64,000 nt of DNA, from assembly GCF_010183535.1 (NCBI RefSeq), contig NC_071329.1, positions 11,594,001 through 11,658,000 on the forward strand, in the 5' to 3' direction. A program made the position numbers and the translations under genes. Origin of the DNA: Caenorhabditis remanei. Taxonomy: Eukaryota; Nematoda; Chromadorea; Rhabditida; Rhabditidae. The notes under the pieces were generated by a model. That model searched no databases and was not told the DNA's origin. It saw only the letters and a program-made list of their open reading frames with translations. This document shows positions 11,370-24,138 of this stretch, piece by piece; position 1 is the stretch's first letter; each line of letters begins with the position of its first letter.

Positions 11370-14300
11370 TTTGTTCTGAAATTGAAAAAGTTTAGAGGAG
11401 AGTGAGGGTGGAATTATCAGAATAATGAGTTCGGAGTATTCAAATCAAAAATGAATTGGAAACGAGGAAGAGGGAAAACAGAAAATAGATGCAAATCAGA
11501 CAAAACGGAGAGAGAGAGAAAAGAGAATTGATGATAACACCGGTGGGAAAAACGGCGGAAAAAGTGTGTATGATGTATTTATGTACACAAAAAAAGACCG
11601 AATAACATACTGATGTCCAATTGATTTCTGAAGAAAAGAAGGTGCACAGTTTCAAGTGTTTTATTTTCAGAAGAGGTATACTTATTTTCTATTAGAAATG
11701 AGTCCATAAGTACAATTTCATAAATGGAGGGTCGTTATCAGGAAAGAAAAAGAACTGATAAGAGGATCAGAAAGCGGTTCGTAGAATTTTAATAGGTGTA
11801 TGATATAGATCAGGTCAAGAATATTTGTTGTATATTTACATGGCATTATTGAAAGATTTTGAGTCGGAAGTGAAGACGAGTGAGCTTATGAAAAAGACAA
11901 AAGTTTGTAATTGGGTACTACTACTGTACGGTTTGATAAACTGATACAGTGATTTTCAATTCGACAAACAACATATTGACGACAGTCTCATCGATCTAAA
12001 CAGTCATGAAAGGGGTAATCGGGAAAATGAAGAAGAGATGAAACAGTTGAGAAAAGTGAAAAGAGATAGAGGATGGTCATAATTGTAGACAGCAACAAAA
12101 ACATGGGTTCATTATTGGTTCGCAGGGAGAAAAAATGATTCAAATTCAAGAAACAACTTACAAAAAATTGGGGAAACCAACAATAAAATGTTCAAAGTTT
12201 CAAAGTTTCCTGATTGTTTTATGGAACTTTGGAGGTAGTTTGTCACTTTTCCACAATTCAAACTGAAGATCTTCCAAGTTCAAAAAATATATTGGTCCGG
12301 GTAATGAGATTCTTTATGACTTTTCGGTTGGTGGAAGAAAAAGAAAAATTTTGAAGAAGTTGAGAGGTTCGATGTTTGAAACATAATCAACTAAAGGAAA
12401 ATAGTCAACATAAAGGATGATATCAATTCAAAAATTTTATTGTTATTTTCAACCAACTAATGGTCATTACTATCATTTCAATCGTACTTGTTTTCTCTCT
12501 CATTTCCTTTTTTCCGTCAACTGTTATCATTCAGTTCTAGAAGTTAAACCAGCTCACAGGCACACTGATAACTGATAAATCGAATCGCTTCTCGTTTTGA
12601 TTCGAATTGTTTCAAAGTTCAAAGTGTCATGTTAGGAATTGAAGAAAAGAAGAAAAAGAGAATGGAATGAGAGAATGAAAAACAAAAAAACCGAATGAAA
12701 CAAACTAATAAATGGGAAAAAAAGAAGACGTCGCAGAAGAAAATTCATCGAATTTGGGCGTCGCGAGTTCCGTTCTTTCAACCTAATTTATTGTTTCGGG
12801 TTCTCTTTTTTTTCATTTCCAGACAAAATCAACAGATTGCAGGATGTTTTTGTTAGAGAAAAATGAGAGGAAAAGGAAATCTGAGGCTTCTTTTTTGAGA
12901 GCTTTGGGGATTTTTCGGATTATTCTCTTTTATCATAACCAAAAGAAGAAGAAAATGAGACGCAGTCAATCAGAAACTAAATCTATGTATAATGAAATGT
13001 GGGGAACCGGACAAAAAGTTGAGGGAGTTAGTGTTGTGATATCTTAGCAACATGGAAAAAGAGAGAGAGAGAGAAAGAGAGAGTCTCTCTTTTGCTCTCC
13101 ACCCTCGCTTTCAGCAGAAAAAGGGTGTTTTGAGTGTGTTTGATAAAAAAAAGGAGTAGGTATAAATCATGTGACTTCCGGTGAAGTTCAAAGAGGGAAA
13201 CGGGAGAAACGAGATGGTTATTAAAATAAATAATTTCGTGGGTTTTGTTGAGGAAAAATAGTTTGAATTTTGTCTTTGATGTATGTTTTCAAAAGTTTTG
13301 TTATCAGAATCTTGTCAACTTTTTTCTAATAATATAAGAAGTTTTGAAGTTGAAATTATTATTATAATAATTATTATGAAAATTACGAACGACGTTCGCT
13401 TCTGGAATCTCAAAGAGCAATCGGGATGAAAAGTTTGAAATGTCTTGGAGCCGAAGGTTGGGAAAACAAGGAAAAATTAAATCATTATGTTCAAAACTCT
13501 GAAAATAAAACATGCCTATTCTATCATTTTGGAATTGTTTTTCAAAATGTTTTGGAAACTTTTTTTCTTACAGTACGAACTATCCCCGGTCGATCACTCA
13601 AGGTACAGAAGTTCTAGATCACAGTTCTCATAGATCAGAAACAATTCAGACACATGTCGTCTCCAAGTAGAATAGAAACGGAACACAAAGAAATTTTCTG
13701 AAAAGGAGTACAATGAAATTTTCATTTCCAAAAGGTATAATTTCAAAAGATCAAAAAACCGAAATGTTACCAAAGTTCGATTTCGTTGGTAAGTAGTTTC
13801 AAGAAACAACATTTAACCGCAGATTATATGGTTGTTGGCAGCATAGCAAAAACGTGCAAACAATCCTTATTTTTTACACCAGAACATAAACTGTTAGAGC
13901 TCTTCTTCTTCATTTTTTGTTTGTCCAGCGGATGTCTCCGCCCGCTACTCTCCTCTCAAGTACACAAAGTTTTGTGAATCTTGAACCGTAAAAGAGTTGA
14001 AGAGACGCAGAAAACTGAGACTCAAGAAACCGATTGGACGGATCATGAGATTTACAACTGATCCATGTCTGCGTCTCTTACTCTACAATGCTATTTCGAG
14101 ATTCAAATGATAAGTGTCCTGGACGGAAGCAGGTGGTGATGATGAGCCTTCTCTGAGAAGAGAAACAATGAATTGATACGTCCTATCTCTTTTTCAATTT
14201 GTTGGTGGAGGCGGCTCCATGACCACGTGTGAGTGCAGAAAGAGACAAGAACGAAAAGATTATGATGAAGAATAGGAAGAGGAATGAAGAAGAAGAAGCA

Positions 14301-14780
14301 CCTTTTCGATGGTCACATCATTCCACCAATGACGTCTTTCATCTTGTACTTTTTATATGACAAATTGACAAATTGGCACAATAGAAGTAATGTCATTTCG
14401 TGGAATCCTAAATGAAATATTTTCTGCAGAGTCAAACTGAAAAGTGGAGGTCTTCGAATTCTGAAACTTGAGTGAAGCTCTTTTTTTGAACTTTTTTGTT
14501 TTCTTTGTTTTAGAAACAAATGTCAAAATGACAAACAATAGGTTGGATGATTTTTGAGAAACGACTTCCGGATAACCAGCTTTTCCTGAATAGAATACAT
14601 ATAATTGTTGAATTTTATATTCAAACGAGAAAGACAACACAACAAAATAATCTAGGTCAAAATGTGATATCACTGAACGAAAAACCAGTTCAGAAAACAG
14701 AACGCTTCTGTCACTAAAGAGAATCATTCATGTTCTCTTTCTGATTCGACGTCTTTGATTCTACAACTGCGTATTTCATC
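11370..14780. other. Intergenic region, no gene seen
   Basis: AT-rich sequence with strong purine/pyrimidine strand bias and only short open frames that do not join through splice sites. It contains a GA-rich simple repeat with a perfect 9-bp inverted repeat at 13074-13092. It ends at the tRNA gene. Confidence 0.5.
13061..13092. repeat. GA-rich simple repeat ending in a 9-bp inverted repeat
   Basis: A (GA)n tract is followed by AAAGAGAGA, one G, then TCTCTCTTT (13074-13092), a perfect inverted repeat that could extrude a small hairpin. Confidence 0.8.
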
Positions 14781-14851
14781 GCATCGGTGGTTCAGTGGTA
14801 GAATGCTCGCCTGCCACGCGGGCGGCCCGGGTTCGATTCCCGGTCGATGCA
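14781..14851 (+). tRNA. tRNA-Gly (anticodon GCC)
   Basis: A 71-nt intronless cloverleaf. The acceptor stem GCATCGG pairs (with one G-U) with TCGATGC plus discriminator A. The D arm GGTTCAGTGGTAGAAT is the A box. The anticodon arm is CTCGCC-TGCCACG-CGGGCGG type with GCC in the loop, and the T arm is CCCGGGTTCGATTCCCGG (B box). All stems pair and no position looks degenerate, so it should be a functional gene. It lies in the gap downstream of the frpr-16-like gene, whose 3' end faces it. Confidence 0.97.
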
Positions 14852-14988
14852 ATTATTTTGCCAAATGAAAAGAAAGTAGTAAACTTTTTATTGAAATTTT
14901 TATTGACCCGTCATTAAATTTCTGTGTTGTTTGACGAAAACCGGGAACAGGTATTAAAACAATGAAAAGAGATTATTACAAAATCTAA

Positions 14989-16392
14989 TTAAACACTGGC
15001 TGGAGATTTTCGTGTTTTCACTTCAGAAGTAGCTCCAGATGAGTTGACAGGCAAATAGGTTGAACATTTCACATCGTCCGATCTTGGACGACATCTGAAA
15101 GAAATTGAATACATTTGAATTTTAATGGAAGGCGTCACTAGAATTTAATCTTCAACGTGCAAAATTGCAAATTGACAGGTAGGATTTTGATTTATGTACC
15201 TGATGATATCATGGAAGATTGTTCGGAATTTCTCCGAGAATCCGTAATAAATGAAGAAAGTGCTCGAGGTGTGGAAAATAATCAAGAAAATAGTGAATTC
15301 AGCAAACACTTCCCAATAGAAACTCTGGAAAATGGATGAGTTTTGATCTAAAAATATTCATCTGAATGACTCACTGTTTGGGTAAGAAATCCTCCAAACA
15401 TGCTCTCGGCGAGTTTCAAAAACATTGAAAACAAGTGACAGAAAGCAAAGAAAATAGTGACAACCAATAACATAACTGTCGTTTTTTGATCTTTTCTCTT
15501 CTGAACCGCCAGTCCAGTTATGACTTCATCGCTTTCTTGAAGTGCTCGGATTACGTGATAATTGGCAATTGTCATAATAAGAAAAGGAAGGGCGTAGTCG
15601 AAAATAACAGATAGAATAACGAAATAGAACATGAAGTACCACCAATGTTTCTCAGTATCCAACATCCACATTTCAGATAAGTATCCATCTCTGAAAATAA
15701 TCATTGTGAAATGATTCCCAAAGTCAGGGAGATGTAACTTACCCAATTTTGTAGTCAAAAAATCTAGGCGCGTTGAAAACAATTGAGAATATTATGATAA
15801 AGATTCCAGCTTTCAGTGTGTTTCTGTTCGTGCACAATACCTTTGCCTGAAATTCAAAACTTTTATTCAGGTATCTTAACCCAATTAGATGTACCTGTAA
15901 TGGTCTGCAAACAGCAATCCATCTTTCAATTGTAATCAAAACCATCAAGTACAAACTACAAGATTTTGTCATCATACACAACGGATAGACATATCGAGTA
16001 CTGTAGGCGAAGAAGCTCATATGAAACGAATACTTTTGCCATTGGTCCTCCCTGAAAAGCTGGTGTTTGATCTACTTAAAAACATCCCGAGGGACTCCCG
16101 GAAAACTAGAGAAATCTAAAGAAAACTAACCAGAGTGGCAGAAAAACAAGAACAAAAATGGGAGTTATCAGGATGAGTAGAAGGATGTCAATAAGTGAGA
16201 GAATGAGAAGAAGGGTGCCGACCTGAAAACTTTTATTATATTTCTGTTTCAATGAAGTTATTGGATTACTGTAGATTTTCTCATTGGTGCCGTCCGATAG
16301 ACTAAAAACGAAGCGAAGTTTCCGAGTAGCCCAACGAAAATGACTGGAAGATACAGCCATGATTTTAGCTCGTAGAACTCGTACCGATTCAT
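14989..16392 (-). CDS. frpr-16: Rhodopsin-class neuropeptide (FMRFamide-type) GPCR
   Basis: Minus-strand exons 16392-16270, 16222-16131, 16051-15895, 15846-15743, 15690-15375, 15324-15200 and 15094-14989 give 340 residues. Helix 1 has the GNFASFLVYR motif (usual GN..V). Helix 3 ends in ERWIAVCRPLQ in place of DRY. Helix 6 follows a basic loop QKRKDQKTT. Helix 7 has STFFIYYGFSEKFR instead of a full NPxxY. The short cytoplasmic tail is Ser/Thr/Lys rich. This is a seven-helix plasma-membrane receptor of the nematode FMRFamide-peptide-receptor group, acting through G proteins in neurons or their targets. The symbol rests on protein type and on its position beside the ran-5/gldc-1 group, so treat it as probable. 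AATAAA (minus) lies at 14892-14887. Confidence 0.85.
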
Positions 16393-19300
16393 GATCGAAT
16401 GTGTTCAAAAGGTGAAGATTCTGAAAAGAAAAGGAAGAAATTTGGGTGGGTGGAAACGGAAATGGAAGAAAAAAGAAGAAACGGATAGCGCTTTAGAAAA
16501 AAAAGAGAGTGGGGGGATAATTTATTTTATTCATGGATCCACAGGAGGTGTGAGTTGAAGAAAAAAGAAGAAAAAAGGTGAAACTTTTGTACTTGAAAGA
16601 GGGGGATAAGAAATTGGAGAGAAAAGAGGATGGATTCAATTTGAGAAGAAAATGACGGGGCAGATGGAATATTCAGAAAAAAGAAGCACATGGAGGGGGA
16701 AGTTCGGAGGTGGAGATAGGAGACGGGTTGACGTGTTCAGAGGGGTTTGAACTACAATTATTCATTTTGTACAAGTCTGGAAGAGTCATCAGTTGCTCTT
16801 GATATGAATTTTATCAGAGAATGGAATTGACTCGTCCCAAAAGGAGTTCAAGGATATGAGAACTGTTCACATTATTTACCAGCACGGAACAAACTTTGCT
16901 TCTTCAAGTGAGAGGAAGAAACTCTTCAGAACGTTTTCAAGATGCAAACTCCTTGGGAATGTCTCACAACTTTAAGATCTTTCACTTTGCATATTTTTAC
17001 CGAAAAAAGAAAAATTTAGCAAAGTTTGGATGATTGAATCTGTACATTGGTCGAGGTGTACTCATTCTAAAAATATTCTTCCTGAAAATAAAAATGAAAG
17101 AGAAATGTAATTATAAGAAAAGGGATCTCGGTACTCCAATTGAATGGAAAATGAGTCTTATGGAAAGATAGAGTCAGATCTTAACCTTTTTCATGATGAA
17201 CGATCCAGTCGTCAGATTCTTCTTTTTTTTATTCATAGATATGAAGAAATCAGAAGACAATCCCAACAGAATTCGTAAGATTTCTGTGAACTTTTGAGTC
17301 ACTAAAACACATCCACATATGTTTTTCTCACGGAACTTAGTATTAGTTTTGACGGTTTGAAATGTTTTGAAAATGAGAAAGACATGGAGGTTCGTCAACT
17401 TTAAATACTTATGCTGTCGTTTCTTTTGTCTGGTTTTCATTTCTAGCTCGTAAAAATATAGCAGATGTGGAATGAAATGAAGGAAGGAAAATGACTGAAT
17501 GGGAGGAGTGCATAAATCTTTCAGAAAAAAAATAGGAAAGGAACATTTGAACATTGACGTGTTTCCTGAAGTGAATGCAGAGCCGGAGGGAATTGTAGAC
17601 GTGAAGAGCTGTCACATAAGGAAATAAGAAAAAAACCAGAATCTGAGAGGAGAGTGATCGGAAAAATAAGAAAAACGATTCAGAACCTTTTTGCTAGAAG
17701 AAGGAGAATTGGACCAATATGTCAAATTTCGATTTGCAATGGGAGGAGGGCGAAAAGAGAAAGGGGAGGAGCCAAAAGCTCGAGAGAAAACTGAGCAGGT
17801 AATTAAAATGAGCCAAAGAATTATTTATTTAAAACCAAATGGAACCGATGTTCTTTTGGTTTCTTCTTCTCAACTCATCCATCATCATATTGTTATTTTG
17901 TGTTTATTTGAATTGTTTTGGTGGGCGAGAGTGTTGGAGTCAAAGTCTTGAGAAAAAGATTAGATTTGTGCCCGGAAAAGGGTAAGAAGACGATCAAAAA
18001 TCGGTAAAAACAAAGAGAAACATTGATCCTTGTCTAGTTGACATAAACCACGAATTTCAACCTGAACGAACGGAAAACCTTAGAGGTCAGTCTTTGGTGA
18101 AAAGGTAATAAGATATGATGGAAGAGTCTAAAGTCTAAATATGATCTAGAAGAAAGATTATTCATAAGGATTACTTAATTCTTAGAAATAGGGAAAATGT
18201 TGAAAATGTTCTTGAAGATTAGAGAAAAATGAGTTATTATCATCTGAAGTCTGCACTGAAGATCATTTTTTGAACCCATTATTTGTTCTTTAGATTCAAT
18301 TTCTCAACTGGAAATAGAGTCAAATCACCGGGAGAAACAAAAAACTCAATTAACTTAGATTTTTGATTTTCAGAGCTAGTTTCAAACATTTTGATCTATT
18401 TTCAGATTTGTTTATTTCAAAAAAAATTCGTCAAGATTATTATTCAACTTGGCAGCTTTGCTAGACAGGTGAGAATTACCGAAGAAGTCGTCTTTTTGTA
18501 GTCTCCTACTAGAAGTCGTCATCTGTGAATTCGAGAAATTACATCGTGAACCTATTTTTGAGACTAACATCCGTGTCACACCTATACAAGAATAATACAT
18601 TTTGAATTCTGCGAAAAATGGAAAAAAAAAGAAGAAAGAGGTCCAATTTCAATTGGGTAACATTCCATGAAAGCGATGTGATCTATGTGTAAAATAGATT
18701 ATTTCTTATTATTGTATCAGCTAACATCTTCAAATCCACTACGTCTTATCTGAGGGAGAGACCCACAGTCAAGTTTTTAACTGACTTAACCAAAGAAAAT
18801 AAAGAATTGATATGCTGGGAGCTGAGAATAAATGATGGGAGGTATGAACAATGAATCTTTGTGTTTTGAGTTTTTATACCGAATGTCACTTATGATTCAA
18901 CCTTCAGAAAAGTTAAAGATGAACGAAGAACAATTTATGATAAATGGACAGAATCCATGATTCACTGAGTTCTAGAACTATGTCACGAGGTCAATATTAA
19001 AGGGAATCCATTCTTTTTATTGTAGTTATTATTGTGTTCACCTCTTGTTGGAATGATCCGAAATTTGAAAATCCAGAAAAACAAGCGACCAACATAAAAA
19101 CATGCTCTTTTTCTGTAAAGTTTCTAGTTTTGTAGAGAGATCTGGAAGTAGAAAAGTCACTGAAAATTACCTTGAAAAATGTCATTGCACCTGGTAAACT
19201 AACTTCCAGACTGAAACATTCCCATCATTCGTCTGGAAACACAAGATGATTGGAGTGATTGGATTTAGGAAATTGGATTTATTGGAAAACTCATGAAAAC

Positions 19301-22300
19301 ACGTTATCACTGCTTACTCACATATAAATTTCGTAGTTTCTATCAAGGAACTATGGTTAGAAATTTCGTAAGTAGGACATATCGGTGACAACGTTTCGAG
19401 AAAATTTAGCTGGGTCGAAAAGAACTAGAACATCTGACCAGATCAAACCCCAAAATCGTACCAATGACATGGAGATTAGGATAATCAATGGAAATTGACA
19501 TGCTTCCAAAACACCGTCTTTCCAGTATTTTTGTTTTCTTGTTATTTTTGTTTATCGGGTGTCCATAAATACTTGAAATCTCTCAAATCATCATCTTCCT
19601 ATTTTTGTGAAAAAAACTGGAAGGAAAAACGTTTTCCAAAAAAAGTTTGCTTAACTGATTTTTCTGACAACACACAAGAAAACTGTTTTTACCAAAAAAT
19701 AATTTATCTTTGAACCAGAAGTTCTCTGAGTTGAACTCTAGCTGAATCCAGAAAGAGAAAGAAGTTGGATTACGTCAGAAACATGAATTTGCAACAAAAA
19801 AAGAAAAGAAGAGAGAAAAAGAAGAAGAACCAGATAGAACTTATCCCGGATGTCTGGAACGAGAGAAAAAGTACATATTTTTGAAAAGACAGACTGATTG
19901 GCACCCTGAACGAAGACGACGTAAAGTATTCATTATAATGTGAATATTTGAAAACGGATGTTCTTTTGAGAAGGACGTGAAAACTGGAACTCGGTGGTAA
20001 TCACAACAGGAATCGTTCTTCTTGACTGAATGAGTTACTGGATTTCTAGTTTACGGAAACTATGAAAAATGAATAAGAGGAAGTATTCTCGGATCTAGGA
20101 AGGACAGGACATCATTAGGGCAACCGGGGGATGGGAAGAGGGGCAAGTGTCGAAATTTGAGAGAATGCAAATGTGGGTGGACAGAGGGAAATGAGCTGTT
20201 CTAAAGGCATTTAGCTCATTAGTTGATTGGAGAAGTAAGTCAAAGATTCCGTATAACTCTAGAAAGAAAACGATGATGACGATGAAAAGAATCTAGAAAT
20301 AGATCATGAATTCAAAAATCATAAATTGAAGCTAATTGGTCACAAATCTAACAGAATTTCAGTCGAAAATAGAAAGTTTTGCCCTCGGAGAGTACAGATT
20401 TCAGAATGAGAATTACTCACGGGGAGTTTCGTTTGAATTCATTTGGACTTCTAGACATATCAAATCGAATAACAAAACTACATTCAAATACTCTTGATTC
20501 ATGCGATTATAAATTCTTTTGTTGAAATGTATTACCTCATTTCAAGAACTACGCAACACGACAAAATCCATTTTGAAAACAACTCCTTCGTTGAAGAAAT
20601 GGAAAAGTGGCGGGGCAACTCAGAGGAATTGTTATCGAACGAGGGAAGTGCCCTATTTTACTTTTGACCAAACTATAACTTGATTGTTCGGCTTTTAGCA
20701 TTTGGGCTGTCTTTAAAAAAACTTAAACACTTTCAATTTACATCTAGAAATCCGAGTTAATTATTAAGGGTATTTTACCTCCTTGTTGTCTAACTTTTCG
20801 TTCTCTAAAAACTTGTCTCTTAATCTTTTGGAGACAAAAGACTATGTAAAAGAATTGAACACATCGAATGAGACCCAGAACGAAAAAATAACAATCCATG
20901 AAAACAATTAAATAATGGGTATGCTGCTCCGAATGCAAACCGAAAAAACCAGGAAAATTGTGTGAAACTATGAGGTAACGATGGGAACTGAAAGTGTATA
21001 ATTTCAGAAAAGAGAAAAGTTTATTTGCTCCCACGCGATGGATGTGTCATTAATATATTTAGATGATCGAGATTTACTTGAAGTAAAAATAAATAAGAGT
21101 TTAATTATTTCTCTGGGTGGGAAATTATTAATAGATATATTTTTTCTCTGAAAATATTCTCTATTGATATACTGAACTCTTCTGATATTGAAGAGAATTG
21201 ATTCTTCTGAACTCTAGAAGGAATTTTGAGAGAGGCATTCGTAGAATTAGTCTAGAGTAATTAGAACTTAGAGCAAAATAAGGATTGAATGTATGCTCAA
21301 AGCACAAGAATGTTCTTATTAATACGGAACTTGATATTCTCTGAATTCGAGTCATCAACATCGCACGTAGACAAATCTAGGTTTATGGACACCGACAAAA
21401 ACACGTGGAAACCAAAACTTCAGAATTCAGAATTAAGATTCGTTCTCTTAGACTGGAGGACTAATCAACAGAAATGAGGATTCCAGAGAACGAATACTCA
21501 TCTGCAATGTGGAAAATAAATAAAAATTCATGGGGAGGGGAAAGGGCAAGTGCGTCGCCATTTTCAGAAAATGGCTACTTTTGTATTCAACTAATTATTC
21601 ATTGCCACCAAGCTAAGCGGGAAGTGAAACGTGAAACCAGATACATTTTTGCATTTTTGGGGCCGTCTATTTTTGTTATGCAGCCACTCTAGACGATGAC
21701 TGAATTCAGATTTGGAGTTTTTGGAGAAAATAATCAAGGAATACGCCTTCCACAGCTACAGTGTCCTTATCTTCATTTCTTGCTGCATATCTAGAAACAG
21801 ATATTTCAAGTTTTCAAAAATCTCAACAAGAGACAATAAATGCTCTTACGGAGCATGTCTTCCATGTGTCACGATGAGAAAAAGTACTCTTTGATGCATA
21901 AGAAATGAAACTCTAAACCTCCCCCATCTTTGCTCATAAACCTACCAAACTCATCGAAAAGTAACCGGAGTGCTCGACATATTTACATCCAGAAGAAGAA
22001 AAAGAATAAGAAGATAAACTCGAAGGAATCAGAATCTGTTCAAAGCACGAGCTCTTGGACCAACCGAAAACACTAATTATAAGCAAATACAGGAATATAA
22101 AGATAGGAAGATGGCTGAGAGAGCAATAAAAGAATATTCTTTCAGCCGGTGAGAAAAACAAATTTCGGAAAAAACGGCGAAGACGACTAATTTCAATTTT
22201 GAGCTCTCATCTCTTGGAATAGCAGGCCACCGATGCGGCGAAATTCTCACTTGAAGCGATACGAAAAAGGGAAAATGAGTTTGGGACGGATACTTTTTTG

Positions 22301-23516
22301 AACGGAAGAGAAGGTCTGTTTTCCAACAGATGACAACGTAAAGACGGAAGCATGAATCATTTTGGAATAAGGAAAATAGATGAGGGGGAGACTTACGGGG
22401 GTCAAATATTGGTGTCGTCGATAAAAATAGGAAATGAATTTAGGGATGTTGGCTGGAAACTGACGTATCTCATTTGATGTTAATTTTAATCAGCAGATTA
22501 TTCAATTCAACTTCGCAAAACGTTACTTTTGTATATCCCAAACGGTCTGGTGTAATTCTCTTGAACATAATAGTCGTTATAATTGAAAAATCACGGTAAC
22601 TTTTACCATAACTTAGTAAAATTTCCAAAGTTCAAAGTCCCAAGAAACGAGTATTTCATGAACGTGATCGATCTCTCATTGAAACTCTTCGAGAAAGACG
22701 GAAAAAGGCAAACCGTGAGAACTTTCGTCTATCGCGAAGATGAAACCTTGATCTCAAGAAACATCGTGACGAAGTTATGTGACTCAGATTTTGAATGAAG
22801 GAAACCAATTTTCTGAACAACCAGAAATAATAGTGCAAGATGGTATTGTTCTCATCTGGAAGTGGATGAAACAGAGTAATATAATTCATTTTCTGGACAC
22901 ACATTTCCTTGTTTTCGAACCAAACGAAATAATATTTATTCGTAGAAAACGAGGTTCTCTAGTTAGTTTCATCAATAGAAGGAACACTCGAATTCAACGT
23001 CATCTGTAACGAATCTAATGTAAGCATCTCACTAATCATGTAGAATAGGTAAAATGAATTATTTTCGAGTTTCTAATTTCGTCCTCTCTCCAGAAGTTGT
23101 GGTGCGAAAATAAATATTGCGGTGAGAGAGTAGCAGTGCACTGACCACCCCCGCTTCTATTTCTACTGAAATATTCTAAAAAAGAAATGCTCAGATACGA
23201 AAGCAAATAGTTTTGTGGAACGGCTCTTCTACAATCCGAAAAAGCAGAAAAACAAACGAAAAATAAATAAGAATGGCTTAAGCTTGATGACGCCCTCGGC
23301 CAAGGATGAACCAGTTTTGGGTCATTCTTATTCGTGTCAGGTTGCGGATATTCTCAGAATATGTACACTCAAAGATATCAAAAATGATGTGAAGTTAAGA
23401 GAGACATTCAGTTCAAGAATCAGGATTAATACCTTTTATGTCAGAGGTTTAAAGAATGGGCTGTGACAAATTTTACAAAGTTCGGAAGTCTATTTGAAAG
23501 ATTCAAGCCCGTACTA
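16393..23516. other. Gene-poor region upstream of the GPCR
   Basis: About 7 kb without an open frame that I can defend. The plus strand is rich in GAAAA/AAGAAG and the minus in TTTTC. Short frames on both strands do not join. The part next to 16392 would be the promoter or first-intron region of the GPCR. Confidence 0.45.
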
Positions 23517-23700
23517 ACTAGGGAAGGCCCTCGAGTCAAAGTGGAGATATGGGACGTGACCTATATCGTTGGAAAGCTGAGAAGACGCTGATTCCAAATA
23601 TATATTCAGTTTTTGCCCTCGAGGCCTGGTATTCGAGAAAAACGAGGTCAAAGTTTGGACCCCTAACAAGTCATTACCTTTCCGACGTGTTTAAAATGTC

Positions 23701-23773
23701 GGCAGCGTGGTGTAGGCGGTAGCAGTGTAGTCAATGCGCAGTCACTTTTTGGTTCAATTCCATCGGGCCACCA
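23701..23773 (+). other. tRNA-like unit in left arm
   Basis: The sequence starting GGCAGCGTGGTGTAGGCGG has an A-box-like segment (TGGTGTAGGCGG), then 30 bases on a B-box GGTTCAATTCC at 23751-23761, ends in GCCACCA, and is followed by a seven-T run at about 23775-23781 like a Pol III terminator. The acceptor and anticodon stems do not pair well, so it is not a working tRNA. It is best read as tRNA-derived. Confidence 0.45.
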
Positions 23774-23881
23774 AATTTTTTTCGGTTTTTTAAGTTTCGT
23801 TTTTTATCTATTTGAACAAAACTTTCAAAAAAAACCACTTCCGGATTTAAAAAAACGAAACTTAAAAAACCGAAAAAAATT

Positions 23882-23954
23882 TGGTGGCCCGATGGAATTG
23901 AACCAAAAAGTGACTGCGCATTGACTACACTGCTACCGCCTACACCACGCTGCC
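23882..23954 (-). other. tRNA-like unit in right arm (mirror copy)
   Basis: Reverse-complement copy of the left-arm unit, with the same A-box-like and B-box segments and the T-run on the spacer side (23881-23874). The two units therefore point toward each other across the spacer. Confidence 0.45.
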
Positions 23955-24138
23955 GACATTTTAAACACGTCGGAAAGGTAATGACTTGTTAGGGGTCCAA
24001 ACTTTGACCTCGTTTTTCTCGAATACCAGGCCTCGAGGGCAAAAACTGAATATATATTTGGAATCAGCGTTTTCTCAGCTTTCCAATGATATAGGTCACG
24101 TCCCATATCTCCACTTTGACTCGAGGGCCTTCCCTAGT

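Larger units (their letters stand above)
23517..24138. mobile_element. Large near-perfect inverted repeat (foldback element) with tRNA-like arms
   Basis: The left arm 23517-23806 and right arm 23849-24138 are reverse complements of about 290 bases around a 42-base spacer, and differ at only a few positions (for example CGTTGG against CATTGG and AGAAGA against AGAAAA). The outer ends read ACTAGGGAAGGCCCTCGAG and its complement. There is no transposase frame. This architecture fits a foldback or palindromic non-autonomous element of the kind common in Caenorhabditis genomes. High arm identity suggests recent insertion or arm-to-arm gene conversion. I could not identify a target-site duplication. 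Confidence 0.85.

Noticed and set aside
17174..17554. Minus-strand 126-codon frame
   Set aside because: Low-complexity Phe/Lys/Thr composition from strand bias, without splice context or domain.
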